Source: Opitutia bacterium UBA7441 (lineage in GTDB: Bacteria > Verrucomicrobiota > Verrucomicrobiia > Opitutales > Coraliomargaritaceae). From it: 64,000 nucleotides of DNA. Positions 12,226 through 24,598 of this stretch are shown here, one piece after another. Below the pieces are notes generated by a model. It made no database searches. It had not been told where the DNA came from and was given only the letters and a program-made list of their open reading frames with translations. How positions within the stretch are numbered: position 1 is the stretch's first letter; every line of letters starts with the position of its first letter. The DNA is taken from the NCBI GenBank assembly GCA_002480015.1, contig DLQD01000152.1:1-64000 (forward strand). The letters are read 5' to 3'. The translations under genes and the position numbers were made by a program.

Positions 12226-13329
12226 TTAGTGTGCGAACTGATACTGCTTGGCCGCGGCACGGGTGACTTCCACCCACTCGTCCCAGGTTTCCTTGAGCGA
12301 GGCGCGGAGCTGCTTGATTTCTTGTTGGATGTGGGCTTTTTGCTCGGCTGTGGCCTGCTTCAGCTCTCTCGCCTTGGCCATGAGCGCGGCTGCCTTCTCT
12401 TCGAAGGCGGCGGATAGCTCCTCCAGCTTCATTTTTAGCTCGGTGGCATACTCATCCATTTCATCGCTGATATGATCAAGGATCATTTTTTTATCTTTGG
12501 AGACTAGGGATTTCTGGACGATGACTTCGTTGATAACGCGGAGTCCTTTAACCATTCCGAGTTTAGCTGCCAGCCAGATTGTCCACTTGGAGGGGTCGAA
12601 ATGATACCAGCGGATGCCGTTCCGGTAGTCCGCCGCGAAAGCATGGTGATAGTTGTGGTAACCCTCGCCGAAGGTGAGCACGGCCATGATGGCGTTGTCG
12701 ACTGCGCTGAGCTCACGGGCGTAGGTTTTTGAGCCGTAAGTGTGGCAAAGTGAGTTTATAAACCAAGTGCAGTGGTGGATCATCGCCATGCGGACGAGAA
12801 AGCCCATGTAGAAGGAAGCGAGCGCGCTCCCGGTAATGGCCCATCCCAGAAAAAATACGGCAATGTTTACCCCCAGTAGGAAGAGGCCGTAGTATTTGTC
12901 CTGCAACATTACGCGTGGATTTTTCATCAAGTCCGCCACGAGGCTTTTATCAAAATCACGCTTGTAGTCGAACAACCAGAGGATGTGGGCATACCAGAAG
13001 CCCTTTTCGATCGAGTAGGGGTCCTTCTCCGTATCCACATGATTGTGGTGGATGCGGTGATCGTGCGACCATTTGAGCGCCGACATTTCAAAAGCCAGTG
13101 CGGAACTCAGGAGCACGCACCATTCGAAAAAAGGATTCGCACTGTAAGCCTTGTGTGCGTAGAGACGGTGGTAGCCAACGGTGATCGACATCCCACCCAT
13201 GATATAAGTCACCAGGAAAAACGCGACCGCTGTCCAGGAGAAAACGCTGATAAAGGCCGGCAAGAGCACTACCAGTGCAATATGGTAGGCGACGACGAAG
13301 GCAAACATGTCCCAATTTTTAATTTTCAT
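12226..13329 (-). CDS. Acyl-CoA/fatty-acid desaturase with C-terminal coiled coil
   Basis: Membrane di-iron desaturase of the stearoyl-CoA type, introducing a cis double bond into acyl chains. All three histidine boxes are present: HRLYAH (about residue 54), HDHRIHHNH (about 89) and HNYHH (about 227), among four hydrophobic segments. Family members usually end about 280-300 residues in. This one has 367, and roughly residues 285-365 form a long charged helix (MDEYATELKMKLEELSAAFE, AKARELKQATAEQKAHIQQE) predicted to be a coiled coil. The gene stands alone, convergent with the GH13 gene and divergent from gap. The tail's role is unknown. Confidence 0.88.
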   Translation of the reverse strand: MKIKNWDMFAFVVAYHIALVVLLPAFISVFSWTAVAFFLVTYIMGGMSITVGYHRLYAHKAYSANPFFEWCVLLSSALAFEMSALKWSHDHRIHHNHVDTEKDPYSIEKGFWYAHILWLFDYKRDFDKSLVADLMKNPRVMLQDKYYGLFLLGVNIAVFFLGWAITGSALASFYMGFLVRMAMIHHCTWFINSLCHTYGSKTYARELSAVDNAIMAVLTFGEGYHNYHHAFAADYRNGIRWYHFDPSKWTIWLAAKLGMVKGLRVINEVIVQKSLVSKDKKMILDHISDEMDEYATELKMKLEELSAAFEEKAAALMAKARELKQATAEQKAHIQQEIKQLRASLKETWDEWVEVTRAAAKQYQFAH

Positions 13330-14735
<1,406 letters not shown>

Positions 14736-14766
14736 CCCGTAGCTCAGTAACAACTGATTGATTTTC

Positions 14767-14819
14767 AGGCCGCCGCTGCAGTCCTCCATCTGGATAATCT
14801 GCGGGCGGCGGCCTTTTTA
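14767..14819 (+). terminator. Terminator between gap and pgk
   Basis: AGGCCGCCGC at 14767-14776 pairs with GCGGCGGCCT at 14805-14814, followed by a T run. The long loop (28 bases) is unusual. It ends 10 bases before the pgk ATG, so pgk may depend on read-through or on a promoter within this element. Confidence 0.75.
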
Positions 14820-14829
14820 TCACTTTATT

Positions 14830-16023
14830 ATGGCCATAAAAACAATCAAAGACGTCAATCTCGCCGGTAAGCGTGTCTTCGTTCGCTGCGACTTCAATGT
14901 GCCGCTCACGGACGGTATGATTTCCGACGATTCTCGTATCGTCGCCGCCTTGCCTACCATTCAGCATCTCGTCGGACAAGGTGCCCGCGTGATTCTTGCT
15001 TCTCACCTCGGTCGCCCTAAGGGTGAGAGGAATGCCAAATATAGCCTCGCGCCGGTCGCAGAGGACCTCGCCACCAAGCTCGGCCAGCCGGTAACTTTCA
15101 TCGAAGATTGCATCGGTGCCGAAGTCGAAGCCGAAGTCGCCAAGATGGGTGATGGCGATATCGTCCTCTTGGAGAACGTACGCTTCTACGCTGGCGAGGA
15201 AAAGAACGACTCAGAGTTTGCCGCTGCGCTGGCCAAACTCGCGGACGCTTTTGTCAACGATGCCTTTGGCACGGCACACCGTGCGCACGCCTCTACGGCT
15301 GGCGTCGCGGCGCATCTTTCTCCCAATGTCTGCGGCTTCCTTATCGAGAAGGAGCTTGCCTATCTCGGTGATAAGACCGCTAACCCGGAGCGCCCTTTCA
15401 CCGTCATTCTTGGGGGTGCCAAGGTTTCCGATAAGATTAAAGTCATCGACGCGCTGCTCGAAAAAGCCGACACCATTATCATCGGTGGCGCCATGGCGTA
15501 TACCTTTGCGTTGGCTGAAGGCCGCACGGTCGGCGAGTCCTTGAGTGAGCCTGATTTCATTGCCACTGCCAAGGCGGCACTTCAAAAAGCGCAGGAGAAG
15601 GGTGTCAAATTCCTCCTCCCTGTCGATAACCTTGCAGTCAAGGATCTCGACTTCGGAGCAGGCACCGTAGGTGAAGCGCAATTCTTCGAAGGTAACATTC
15701 CTGACGGTTGGGAAGGCGTGGATATTGGCCCCAAGAGCATTGAACTTTTCAAAGCTGAAGTGGCCACGGCCAAGACGGTTCTCTGGAATGGCCCTATGGG
15801 TATCTTCGAGATCGATGCCTGCAATCAGGGCACCTTTGCTGTGGCTAAGACCATCGCCGAATCCGAAGGTATTTCCATTATCGGCGGGGGTGACTCGGTC
15901 AAGGCGATCAAGATGTCAGGTTACAGTGACAAGGTCACCTTCATGAGCACTGGCGGAGGCGCTTCCCTTGAATTCCTCGAGGGCAAAGACCTTCCCGGTG
16001 TCGCCGCGCTCGACCAGATCTAG
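14830..16023 (+). CDS. pgk: Phosphoglycerate kinase
   Basis: Glycolytic ATP-forming kinase acting on 1,3-bisphosphoglycerate. The 397-residue protein starts MAIKTIKDVNLAGKRVFVRC, followed by DFNVPL, the substrate-binding N-domain signature. SHLGRPKG, LLENVRFY, ILGGAKVSDK and the C-domain GGGDSVKA and STGGGASLE motifs are all present. Start at 14830 fits the family. An upstream ATG at 14758 would run through the terminator. No Shine-Dalgarno is visible before ATG (TTTATTATG). tpiA follows 34 bases later, so pgk and tpiA are probably one operon. Confidence 0.97.
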   Translation: MAIKTIKDVNLAGKRVFVRCDFNVPLTDGMISDDSRIVAALPTIQHLVGQGARVILASHLGRPKGERNAKYSLAPVAEDLATKLGQPVTFIEDCIGAEVEAEVAKMGDGDIVLLENVRFYAGEEKNDSEFAAALAKLADAFVNDAFGTAHRAHASTAGVAAHLSPNVCGFLIEKELAYLGDKTANPERPFTVILGGAKVSDKIKVIDALLEKADTIIIGGAMAYTFALAEGRTVGESLSEPDFIATAKAALQKAQEKGVKFLLPVDNLAVKDLDFGAGTVGEAQFFEGNIPDGWEGVDIGPKSIELFKAEVATAKTVLWNGPMGIFEIDACNQGTFAVAKTIAESEGISIIGGGDSVKAIKMSGYSDKVTFMSTGGGASLEFLEGKDLPGVAALDQI

Positions 16024-16057
16024 ATAATCAATCATTCATCATCAGTCATTTATAATT

Positions 16058-16837
16058 ATGAGCAAATCCGCACGCAAATACCTTATCGCAGGTAACTGGA
16101 AAATGAACCTCAACTCGGCCGAAGGCGCTGAGTTGGCCGAAAGTGTTATCAGCATGGTGGGCACCCAGACCGATGTTTCCGTCTGTGTCTGTCCGACCTT
16201 CACCGCTCTCGAAGCCGTCTCCAAGGTGGTGAACGAGTCGAACGTCAACCTCGGCGCTCAGAACATGCACTTCGAGGCCTCCGGCGCCTACACGGGCGAG
16301 ATCTCTGCAGAGATGCTTCGTCACCTCTTCTGCAACTTCGTGATCCTTGGGCACTCCGAGCGACGTGAATACTTCGGCGAGACGGATGCGCTCGTGAACA
16401 AGAAGACCCTCGCCGCGCTCGCCGCTAACCTCAAACCAATCGTCTGCATCGGTGAGACCTTGGACGAGCGTGAAGCGGGTCAGGTCAACGAGGTCATCAA
16501 GACCCAACTCGAAGGTGCTCTCGTCGGCGTCAGCGCCAACGCAGCCGACGCTCTTGTGATTGCCTACGAGCCGGTCTGGGCGATTGGTACTGGCAAGACA
16601 GCCACGCCAGAAATGGCCGAAGAAGTGCACGCAGAGATCCGCTGTCTCCTCGCCGGCCTCATCGGCGAAGACGCGGCCGAGAAAGTCCGTATTCTCTACG
16701 GCGGCTCTATGAAGCCCGGCAACGCGCCCGAGCTGCTCGCACAAAAGAACATCGACGGCGGCCTCATCGGCGGTGCTGCGCTCAAAGCGGTCGACTTCGC
16801 CGGTATTGTCGAAGCCGCGCAGAAGCTCGCTCAGTAA
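16058..16837 (+). CDS. tpiA: Triosephosphate isomerase
   Basis: Interconverts dihydroxyacetone phosphate and glyceraldehyde-3-phosphate. The 259-residue TIM barrel carries all catalytic residues: Lys15 in AGNWKMN, His99 in ILGHSERR, Glu171 in AYEPVWAIGTG, plus the phosphate-binding LYGGS and GGLIGGAAL turns. It is cotranscribed with pgk and followed by a strong terminator. The start is unambiguous by family but lacks a Shine-Dalgarno (CATTTATAATTATG). Confidence 0.97.
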   Translation: MSKSARKYLIAGNWKMNLNSAEGAELAESVISMVGTQTDVSVCVCPTFTALEAVSKVVNESNVNLGAQNMHFEASGAYTGEISAEMLRHLFCNFVILGHSERREYFGETDALVNKKTLAALAANLKPIVCIGETLDEREAGQVNEVIKTQLEGALVGVSANAADALVIAYEPVWAIGTGKTATPEMAEEVHAEIRCLLAGLIGEDAAEKVRILYGGSMKPGNAPELLAQKNIDGGLIGGAALKAVDFAGIVEAAQKLAQ

Positions 16838-16861
16838 AACGCGTAGCGTTATTTTTGCGTC

Positions 16862-16892
16862 AAAGCCGGAAGGGGAACCTTCCGGCTTTTTC
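16862..16892 (+). terminator. Terminator after tpiA
   Basis: AAAGCCGGAAGG, a GGAA loop and CCTTCCGGCTTTTT form a 12-bp stem with a T tail, 25 bases past the tpiA stop. Confidence 0.92.
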
Positions 16893-16944
16893 GGTTTTGG
16901 CTGCTTCAGCTGCCATATCGCACCCTGGAGACGCGACGACTTGA

Positions 16945-17075
16945 TGGCGACTGGAGTCGCCACTACGGTTCACCGCCGAAACTTAGCGGGGAAATTCAGA
17001 GCGTCATTTGATTTTAGGCTCGACAAAAGCCCCATTAGTGCCCATTAATCAAAGGTTTATGCCGCTTCGAGCGGC
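16945..17075. repeat. Two perfect palindromic hairpins in the tpiA-downstream gap
   Basis: TGGCGACT-GG-AGTCGCCA at 16945-16962 and GCCGCT-TCG-AGCGGC at 17061-17075. Neither has a T tail, so they are not simple terminators. They may be REP-like dispersed palindromes or mRNA structures upstream of the next gene. A similar GGGA-loop hairpin lies at 5672-5689. Confidence 0.5.
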
Positions 17076-17104
17076 CTTACCAATCGAAGACACACACTCA
17101 TACA

Positions 17105-18439
<1,335 letters not shown>

Positions 18440-18460
18440 TCCGCGGTAAACTCTTTTCAA

Positions 18461-18488
18461 AAGCCCCGCTAATTTAGGCGGGGCTTGT
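18461..18488 (+). terminator. Terminator after the thymidine phosphorylase homologue
   Basis: AAGCCCCGC and GCGGGGCTT form a 9-bp stem with an 8-base AT-rich loop. It ends just before the start codon of the next gene, and the T tail is short. Confidence 0.75.
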
Positions 18489-18489
18489 T

Positions 18490-20868
18490 GTGATCACCCT
18501 TCGCACATTCTACCTCTTACTTCTCGCTGCCTTTCTGGTGCAGCCAGCCATGTCCGTGCCCGATCATCGGGCACAGACATGGAAGCCGCAGCGAATGGTC
18601 GGGTCGGCGCAACTTACGATGCGTCAGATTGCTTACGTTATACGACCGGAGTCTGGTTCAAGTGTTTTGGATGCTGCGATCGAAGATTTTTTAAACCTGA
18701 TGGAGGCGCGCTACGGAGCGAAGCCCTTGATCGTGACGACCGGTGTGTGCAAGAATGCACTCCAATTTAAGATGGTAGCGGATCGCCGCGAGCGCGGTGC
18801 ATTTACTATACTCAGAGCGCGCACGCGTCTAATTATTCAAGCGGCCGATGCGGAGGGTTGGAGTAACGGGCTCTATGCCATTATGCAGGAGCAGATGGGG
18901 GCGCGCTGGTATTGGGCAGGTGCGCTTGGTTTTGATTGGGTTGAGCCCTCGCGGCGATACCTGCCGAATCGTCCGTGGAGAGAGGAACCGACCTTCGTTC
19001 AGCGGCGCTTGCATCCCACAGATTCAGACTTCGCTCGACGGAACCGTCTAAACACCGCCTATTCCTTTAATCATAATTTGGCCAAGGTCTTTACGCTCGA
19101 TCTTTTCAGCACACAGCCCGAGGTTTTTTCAGAACTGCGGGGGCGCCGCAGGCCTCCACGCGGCAGCGGTGCGACCGATCCGCAACCCGATTTTACCGAG
19201 CCGAAAGCTGTCGAGGTCGCCTCAAGGGCGGCACTGGACCACTTCAACGCCCACCCGGAGAGCACCAGCTACTCATTGTCGATCAATGACAACATACTTT
19301 TTGATACGAGCGAACGCACCAAAGCGGCCGTCAGTCCGATACGCTATTTTCGCGGCCGTCCTAACTATACGGATCTGGTGTTTACGTTTATGAACCAGGT
19401 GGCTGAACGCGTTTTCGATCAGGCGGGTGCTTGGCAGACTCCAGCGGGCGAAGATCGCTATTTGACGGCGCTGGCCTACTATTGGACAGAGCCTTCGCCG
19501 AGCGTTCCATTGCACCCGCGGGTGATGCCGGTGCTTACTTCCGATCGTGCGCAGTGGCACGATCCCAGCTACCGCGCAGAAGATAAAGCGCTCATCCGCG
19601 CATGGGCCGCTTCGGGTGCCGAACGATTGGCGACTTGGGATTACTACTTCGGCGCACCCTACATCTATCCTAGGCAGTTTAATCAGTGGATCGCAGAGAG
19701 CTTGCAGTATTTGGCCGCTTCCGGAGTGGACGTCTTTTTCTCTCAGTTACCTTCCTTCTGGGGCTTGGATGGTGCTAAAGCATGGCTTGCGGCTGAGCTC
19801 TTGTGGGATGCGGAACAGGATGCCGAGCAATTGCTGACAGAATATTACGATACTTTTTTCGGCGCTGCATCGTTGCCGATGCGACATTTCTATGAGATCG
19901 CCGAAGCGCACCGTAACGTGCACGAGGGCACCGCGGAATGGATCAAGCTCTACAAGGATGAGTCTGGGGTCGCCTTGTTTACGCCTGAGGTGCTGGAGCA
20001 GATGCGGACGCGTCTGGACCAAAGCTTAGCTCTGCTTGCTGACGATACTCAGCGACAGGCTCGGGTCGAAGTTGTTTCCGAGGCTTTTTATCTGACAGAG
20101 CTCTATGCAGAATACGATCGTTCTCGTCGTGAACTAGTTGATCTTTGTTTGAGTGCTCTCAAAACGCCGCGTGAGGTTATTGAGTCCCAACTACAAGCTT
20201 TCCGGAAAGCTCGTGAAGCCTATCGAGATTATATGGAGACCTATTTGACCAATTCCGACTACGCGCCAGACCGACGACATGTTGATCGGAGGCAGTCGAA
20301 TCCCGAAGCCTTGGCTTTGGCTGTCCTGCAAGAGACCTCTGCCGATGCATTCGAATCGCTTTGCGAAGATCCTGGCTTGACGCATCTAACATATGCCCAG
20401 CGTGACTTTCTGAGTCCTCGGATGCCGAATGTAAATGGTTGGTATCTGGACTATCGGCCAAGTGAAGACTTCAGAGTCATCGCAAGTGAATGGGGTGGAG
20501 GCGCGGCCGGCTTGCGTATTGAGCAGGCTGACATTCTCTCCGTTTTCAGAACCTTTCCCATCCGCTCGGAGCAGACTTACGAATTAAGGATTCGGGCGGC
20601 ATGGAAGATCAGTCTTGATAATCGTGTGCATGTGCACGTCAATTGGCTGGATATGGAGGGTCGCAGCTTGAGTGCGGAGGTTCCGCTGCGTCTTCCCTAC
20701 GGCGTGCGCGGCCGGCCCGTCGATATTCGCCTACCGCTAACAGCACCCGCCGAAGCCAACGATGTGCGCATACGGGTGGTGGTTTCTCGTCAGTATTCAG
20801 GAGATTACCTCGATATCAGCGAACTCGATTTCGGCTCGGTGAATGAGAGCATGTTGCCAGTGAAGTAA
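18490..20868 (+). CDS. Secreted DUF4838 protein
   Basis: A 792-residue exported protein. The N-terminus (ITLRTFYLLLLAAFLVQPAMS) is a signal peptide, cleaved near AMS-VP. Residues 45-150 resemble the alpha/beta N-terminal domain of GH67 or GH20-type glycosidases. The middle part (RPNYTDLVFTFMNQV, LAYYWTEPSP, DRAQWHDPSYRAEDKALIRAW, WDYYFGAPYIYPRQFNQWIA) matches the DUF4838 family, common in Verrucomicrobiota and Planctomycetota and presumed to act on polysaccharides. The last 150 residues look like a beta-sandwich. Start is a GTG directly after a terminator hairpin. No partner genes adjoin, so the substrate is unknown. Confidence 0.78.
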   Translation: MITLRTFYLLLLAAFLVQPAMSVPDHRAQTWKPQRMVGSAQLTMRQIAYVIRPESGSSVLDAAIEDFLNLMEARYGAKPLIVTTGVCKNALQFKMVADRRERGAFTILRARTRLIIQAADAEGWSNGLYAIMQEQMGARWYWAGALGFDWVEPSRRYLPNRPWREEPTFVQRRLHPTDSDFARRNRLNTAYSFNHNLAKVFTLDLFSTQPEVFSELRGRRRPPRGSGATDPQPDFTEPKAVEVASRAALDHFNAHPESTSYSLSINDNILFDTSERTKAAVSPIRYFRGRPNYTDLVFTFMNQVAERVFDQAGAWQTPAGEDRYLTALAYYWTEPSPSVPLHPRVMPVLTSDRAQWHDPSYRAEDKALIRAWAASGAERLATWDYYFGAPYIYPRQFNQWIAESLQYLAASGVDVFFSQLPSFWGLDGAKAWLAAELLWDAEQDAEQLLTEYYDTFFGAASLPMRHFYEIAEAHRNVHEGTAEWIKLYKDESGVALFTPEVLEQMRTRLDQSLALLADDTQRQARVEVVSEAFYLTELYAEYDRSRRELVDLCLSALKTPREVIESQLQAFRKAREAYRDYMETYLTNSDYAPDRRHVDRRQSNPEALALAVLQETSADAFESLCEDPGLTHLTYAQRDFLSPRMPNVNGWYLDYRPSEDFRVIASEWGGGAAGLRIEQADILSVFRTFPIRSEQTYELRIRAAWKISLDNRVHVHVNWLDMEGRSLSAEVPLRLPYGVRGRPVDIRLPLTAPAEANDVRIRVVVSRQYSGDYLDISELDFGSVNESMLPVK

Positions 20869-20953
20869 CCTTACGTTTGATTGCTCCCTGGGTTTTTCCC
20901 TTGCGGCAGTGTAATTTTCGGCTTGTTTCTCGGTTTCCTCTATTTCGAAGATT

Positions 20954-22432
20954 ATGGCAAAAGATTGGTTAGAAGGCATTGAAGAAGAATACGATGTGGT
21001 CGTCGTCGGCTCTGGCTTGGGCGGACTGACAGGGGCGAACTACCTTGCGAAGAACGGACACAAGGTGCTCCTTCTTGAACACCACTATCAGTTTGGCGGC
21101 CTGGCTACGTGGTTTAAGCGCCCCGGAGGGCACATTTTCGATATCTCCCTGCATGGCTTCCCCTATGGCATGGTCAAGAGTTGTCGCAAATACTGGACCA
21201 AGGAGATCGCTGATTCGATCCACCAACTCAAGGACGTTCGCTTTATTAACCCGCAGATGGATGTCTGGACGTCCTTCGATCGCGAGGACTTCACGAATAT
21301 CCTAGTCAATGACTTCAAGGTGGACCGCTCGCATGTCGAAGGCTTTTACGACCATCTGCGTAAGATGAACTTCTATGACGACAACACCCAGACCACAGGT
21401 GAAATGTTCGAGGAGTTTTTTCCCGGCCGCAGCGATGTGCACCGCCTCCTCATGGAACCGATCTCTTATGCCAACGGTTCCCACGTCGATGACCCTGCCA
21501 TCACTTACGGGATCGTCTTTTCCAACTTTATGAGCAAGGGTGTCTTCACTTTTCAGGGCGGCACTGACACCCTGATCCAGAAGATGGTTGCTGAGCTCAA
21601 AAACAACGGCTGCGAAGTCCGTAAATGCGCCCTTGTCGATGGCATCGATGTGGAAGACGGCAAAGTCATCGGCGTCCGCGCCCGCAGCCAAAACACCGGC
21701 GACGAAGCATTTCCCGTCCGCCGGGTGAAGTGCAAGGCCGTGCTCTCCAACGCCAACGTGCGGAACACGATCGAGTATTTAGTCGGCGCGGACGAATTTC
21801 CCGAAGAGTTCGTCAAAGAAGTTAAAGCCGTGCGTAACAACACCAGCTCCTGTCAGGTTTACATGGGCATCAAAAAGGGTGAGACCATACCCAATATCGG
21901 TGACCTTGTCTTCACCTCCAAGGCGCCTGAGTATTCAATTGGTGAGCTCACCTCGATCCATACCAGCAGCCACACCTTCTCGGTCTATTATCCCGAGACG
22001 CGTCCGCATCTCCCCCAGGAACGCTATACCGTGGTCGCCTCGCTCAATGCCCGCTGGGACGAGTGGAACGACCTCAGCGACGAAGAATACGAAGCGGAAA
22101 AGGCCCGCATGTGCGAAGAATGTGTCAGCAGCCTTGAGACTTTTATCCCCGGCGTGCGCGATAAGATCGACCACATCGAAGCCGCCACCCCGCGCACCGT
22201 GAACCGCTACACCAAGTCGATGCAAGGCACCTCCTTCGGCACCAAGTTCGAAGGTCTCAAAGTCTCTATGGAGCTCTCCGACCATATCGAGGGCCTCTAC
22301 CACGCTGGCTCCGTCGGCATCATCATGTCCGGCTGGCTCGGCACCATGAACTACGGTGTGATCACCGCCAACAAGATGGACAAGTGGCTCTACGAAAAGG
22401 GGAAGGGCGGCGTCGCCGCAACTGGTGTCTGA
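20954..22432 (+). CDS. FAD-dependent oxidoreductase, phytoene desaturase/CrtISO-like
   Basis: A 492-residue flavoprotein. The N-terminus has a Rossmann FAD motif ([20 protein letters not shown]) then [18 protein letters not shown], as in the carotenoid desaturase, carotenoid isomerase and retinol saturase group. The C-terminal FAD-contact motif appears as [22 protein letters not shown] (residues about 450-471). There is no signal peptide or clear membrane span. Carotenoid or related isoprenoid desaturation or isomerisation is likely, but no crt genes are adjacent. Substrate is therefore unassigned. Confidence 0.72.
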   Translation: MAKDWLEGIEEEYDVVVVGSGLGGLTGANYLAKNGHKVLLLEHHYQFGGLATWFKRPGGHIFDISLHGFPYGMVKSCRKYWTKEIADSIHQLKDVRFINPQMDVWTSFDREDFTNILVNDFKVDRSHVEGFYDHLRKMNFYDDNTQTTGEMFEEFFPGRSDVHRLLMEPISYANGSHVDDPAITYGIVFSNFMSKGVFTFQGGTDTLIQKMVAELKNNGCEVRKCALVDGIDVEDGKVIGVRARSQNTGDEAFPVRRVKCKAVLSNANVRNTIEYLVGADEFPEEFVKEVKAVRNNTSSCQVYMGIKKGETIPNIGDLVFTSKAPEYSIGELTSIHTSSHTFSVYYPETRPHLPQERYTVVASLNARWDEWNDLSDEEYEAEKARMCEECVSSLETFIPGVRDKIDHIEAATPRTVNRYTKSMQGTSFGTKFEGLKVSMELSDHIEGLYHAGSVGIIMSGWLGTMNYGVITANKMDKWLYEKGKGGVAATGV

Positions 22433-22532
22433 CTGGTGGCTACTTTTGGTAGGCGTAGAAGTGAAGCATATTTTGTCCAGACGATAGGACGCCCAGTCGA
22501 TTAGCAAGCTCATGTAGTATTTGGCTTTACTG

Positions 22533-22577
22533 GCACCGATAGCCTTTTTGAGGCTTGCCCGGAGCATCGGTGCTTTT
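22533..22577 (+). promoter_or_regulatory. Hairpin leader directly upstream of cstA
   Basis: GCACCGAT (22533-22540) pairs exactly with ATCGGTGC (22566-22573), with an inner AGCC/GGCT stem, then TTTT and the cstA ATG. GGAG at 22561-22564 lies in the loop side and is the likely ribosome binding site. This could act as an attenuator or a structure gating translation. Confidence 0.5.
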
Positions 22578-24218
22578 ATGCATCGTGCATCTATGTTATT
22601 TGCCCTACTTGTTTCCTCTGCCGTGTTGTTGGCGTTGGCCTATCGTTTTTACGGCCGGTTCCTGGAGAGCCGTTGCGGGATCGAGCCAGATCGTGAGACG
22701 CCGGCCTGCGAGATCAACGACGGGGTGGACTATGTGCCGACGCGGGCTTCGGTGCTTTTCGGGCACCATTTCTCCTCCATCGCCGGCGCGGGGCCGATTG
22801 TGGGGCCGATCATTGCGGCCTCGGTCTTCGGCTGGTTGCCGACTTGGCTTTGGATTATCGTGGGCTCGATCTTTGTGGGTGGAGTGCATGATTTTGGCAG
22901 CACCTTGATGTCGCTCCGTGACCGGGGGCGCTCCATTACCGCGACCTGCCGTAACTTGATCGGGGAGACGACGGGTAAACTGTTTCTCATCTTCGTTATC
23001 ATGGCCCTGGTCTATGTGATTGTGGTTTTCCTAGATCTGACGGTGGCCGGTTTCGTCAACGATCCGGCGGTGGCGACGTCTTCGGGGTGGTTCATTCTAG
23101 TGGCTTTAGCCTTCGGGCTCTGCGCGAAGCGGTCGGGTATTTCCTACAAAATTATGATCCCTGCCTTCGTCGCGCTGACCTATTTGGGCCTCTGGGTGGG
23201 CGTTAAATTTCCCGCGCCGGCTCTGGATAAAAACGTATGGATGGCGGCCGTGCTCGCCTATTGCTATTTGGCGGCGATCCTGCCGGTCGGGGTGCTCATG
23301 CAGCCCCGCGATTTTCTGAGCGCGACTTTCCTCTATGCGATCATGGCGCTGGGAGTGGTCGGGGTGTTCGCTTTTGACGGCGGCTTCGACCTGCCGGCCT
23401 ATACGAGCTTCGAGCCGAAGGACTGGAGCTATCTGGTGCCTTTTCTTTTCATCACTGTCGCCTGCGGTGCGTGCAGCGGTTTCCACAGCATCGTGAGTAG
23501 CGGCACGACTTCGAAGCAGATCCAGACGGAGCGCGATGTGAAAAAAGTCTCCTACGGCGCCATGTTGGTAGAGGGCTTGTTGGCCGTCTTCGCGCTAGCT
23601 TGCGTGGGCGTCTCGGGCGGCATCGGCGAGGGCGGTCCCGTGCAAGCCTTCGCCCGCGGTTCGGCGCTCTTCTTCAACACGATCGGTGTGCCGCAAGAGC
23701 TCGGCATGACCTTTGCGACCTTGGCGGTGAGCACCTTCCTATTGACAACGCTGGACACCTGCACGCGTTTGACGCGGTTCCTCCTCGAAGAACTTTTCGA
23801 CTGGCGCGGGGCAGGAAGCCGCTACCTCGGCTCTTTGCTTGTGCTACTTCTGCCGGCGCTGGCGGGCTTCGCTACCTTTACCGCACCCGACGGCAGCGTG
23901 CTGCCAGCATGGAAGGCAGTCTGGCCGCTCTTCGGTGCGACGAACCAATTGCTAGCGGCGCTCGCGCTGATCACCTTCGTGGTCTTCCTCAAGCACCGCC
24001 GTATCGCTTTCGGCTTCGCGCTGATCCCGGCCGCGGTGATGGTCGTCATGCCCGTGCTCGCGCTGGTCATGATGGTGATCCAATGCGGCCCTTTCAGCTT
24101 GCTCGGCGGCATCGCGTTGGGCATGGTGCTGCTCGGCATCTATGTGACCTTTATGTCGGTGAAATTCGTTTTGGCGCCACCGGTGCCGGATGTGGTGGCG
24201 GATCGAGGTGTTGATTGA
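22578..24218 (+). CDS. cstA: Carbon starvation protein A (peptide/pyruvate transporter family)
   Basis: Inner-membrane transporter of the CstA family, known for peptide or pyruvate uptake under carbon limitation. The 546-residue protein has about 14-16 hydrophobic segments. Family signatures are clear: [56 protein letters not shown] and [11 protein letters not shown]. It begins just after a hairpin whose downstream side carries a GGAG box. ATG at 22593 is an alternative. The C-terminal hydrophilic region is short. GC content is high. Downstream lies only a transporter remnant. Confidence 0.92.
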   Translation: MHRASMLFALLVSSAVLLALAYRFYGRFLESRCGIEPDRETPACEINDGVDYVPTRASVLFGHHFSSIAGAGPIVGPIIAASVFGWLPTWLWIIVGSIFVGGVHDFGSTLMSLRDRGRSITATCRNLIGETTGKLFLIFVIMALVYVIVVFLDLTVAGFVNDPAVATSSGWFILVALAFGLCAKRSGISYKIMIPAFVALTYLGLWVGVKFPAPALDKNVWMAAVLAYCYLAAILPVGVLMQPRDFLSATFLYAIMALGVVGVFAFDGGFDLPAYTSFEPKDWSYLVPFLFITVACGACSGFHSIVSSGTTSKQIQTERDVKKVSYGAMLVEGLLAVFALACVGVSGGIGEGGPVQAFARGSALFFNTIGVPQELGMTFATLAVSTFLLTTLDTCTRLTRFLLEELFDWRGAGSRYLGSLLVLLLPALAGFATFTAPDGSVLPAWKAVWPLFGATNQLLAALALITFVVFLKHRRIAFGFALIPAAVMVVMPVLALVMMVIQCGPFSLLGGIALGMVLLGIYVTFMSVKFVLAPPVPDVVADRGVD

Positions 24219-24598
24219 TGCGCAGGAAATTGAGTATTCCCGCAAGGGCCACAATCTTTATCTAAGGGAACAGATCGACAGAGTCGGGCGGACGCTCTAT
24301 CCCTACTCGTCTATCACCGGTACTTCGGGCGGCAACACCTCGGGGCGATTTCCGGGCTCTTTATGACGACCGTGGTCCTTGCGAGCGCGGTGGGACCGTT
24401 TCTCTTCAGTCTTGCGGAAGTCTATCTCGACGGCTATCGGACTGGCTTTGCCTTTTCCGCTTTAGCCGCTGGGGCAATTGCTCTGACTTCATTGCGGGCG
24501 GACAATTCGCAGCGGCGGAAAGGGTAGCCCGATGCTTCAGCAAGGGTTGTTGCGGTTCGCCTCATCGGCACGTTTGAAGTGCTTGCTAAAGCTGCACG
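24219..24598. other. Intergenic region with transporter remnant
   Basis: About 380 bases between cstA and the convergent isochorismatase-like gene. The middle (24303-24527) encodes the tail of an MFS transporter, listed separately. I see nothing else except possible weak terminator structures. Confidence 0.5.
24303..24527 (+). pseudogene. C-terminal remnant of an MFS transporter
   Basis: Frame read through codons ending at a TAG (24525-24527) gives HRYFGRQHLGAISGLFM, TTVVLASAVGPFLFSLAEV, YLDGYRTGFAFSALAAGAIA, then a polar tail. This is the last two transmembrane helices and RYFGR..LG..SG loop of a major facilitator protein. Upstream in the same frame only about 15 residues continue before similarity is lost, and no start or first ten helices exist. 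It is a truncated leftover. A 54-residue frame from an internal ATG at 24363 could still be translated but is unlikely to be functional. Confidence 0.55.

Noticed and set aside
16046..16963. Long open frame antisense to tpiA (305 codons)
   Set aside because: Same explanation: tpiA is unmistakable on the plus strand.
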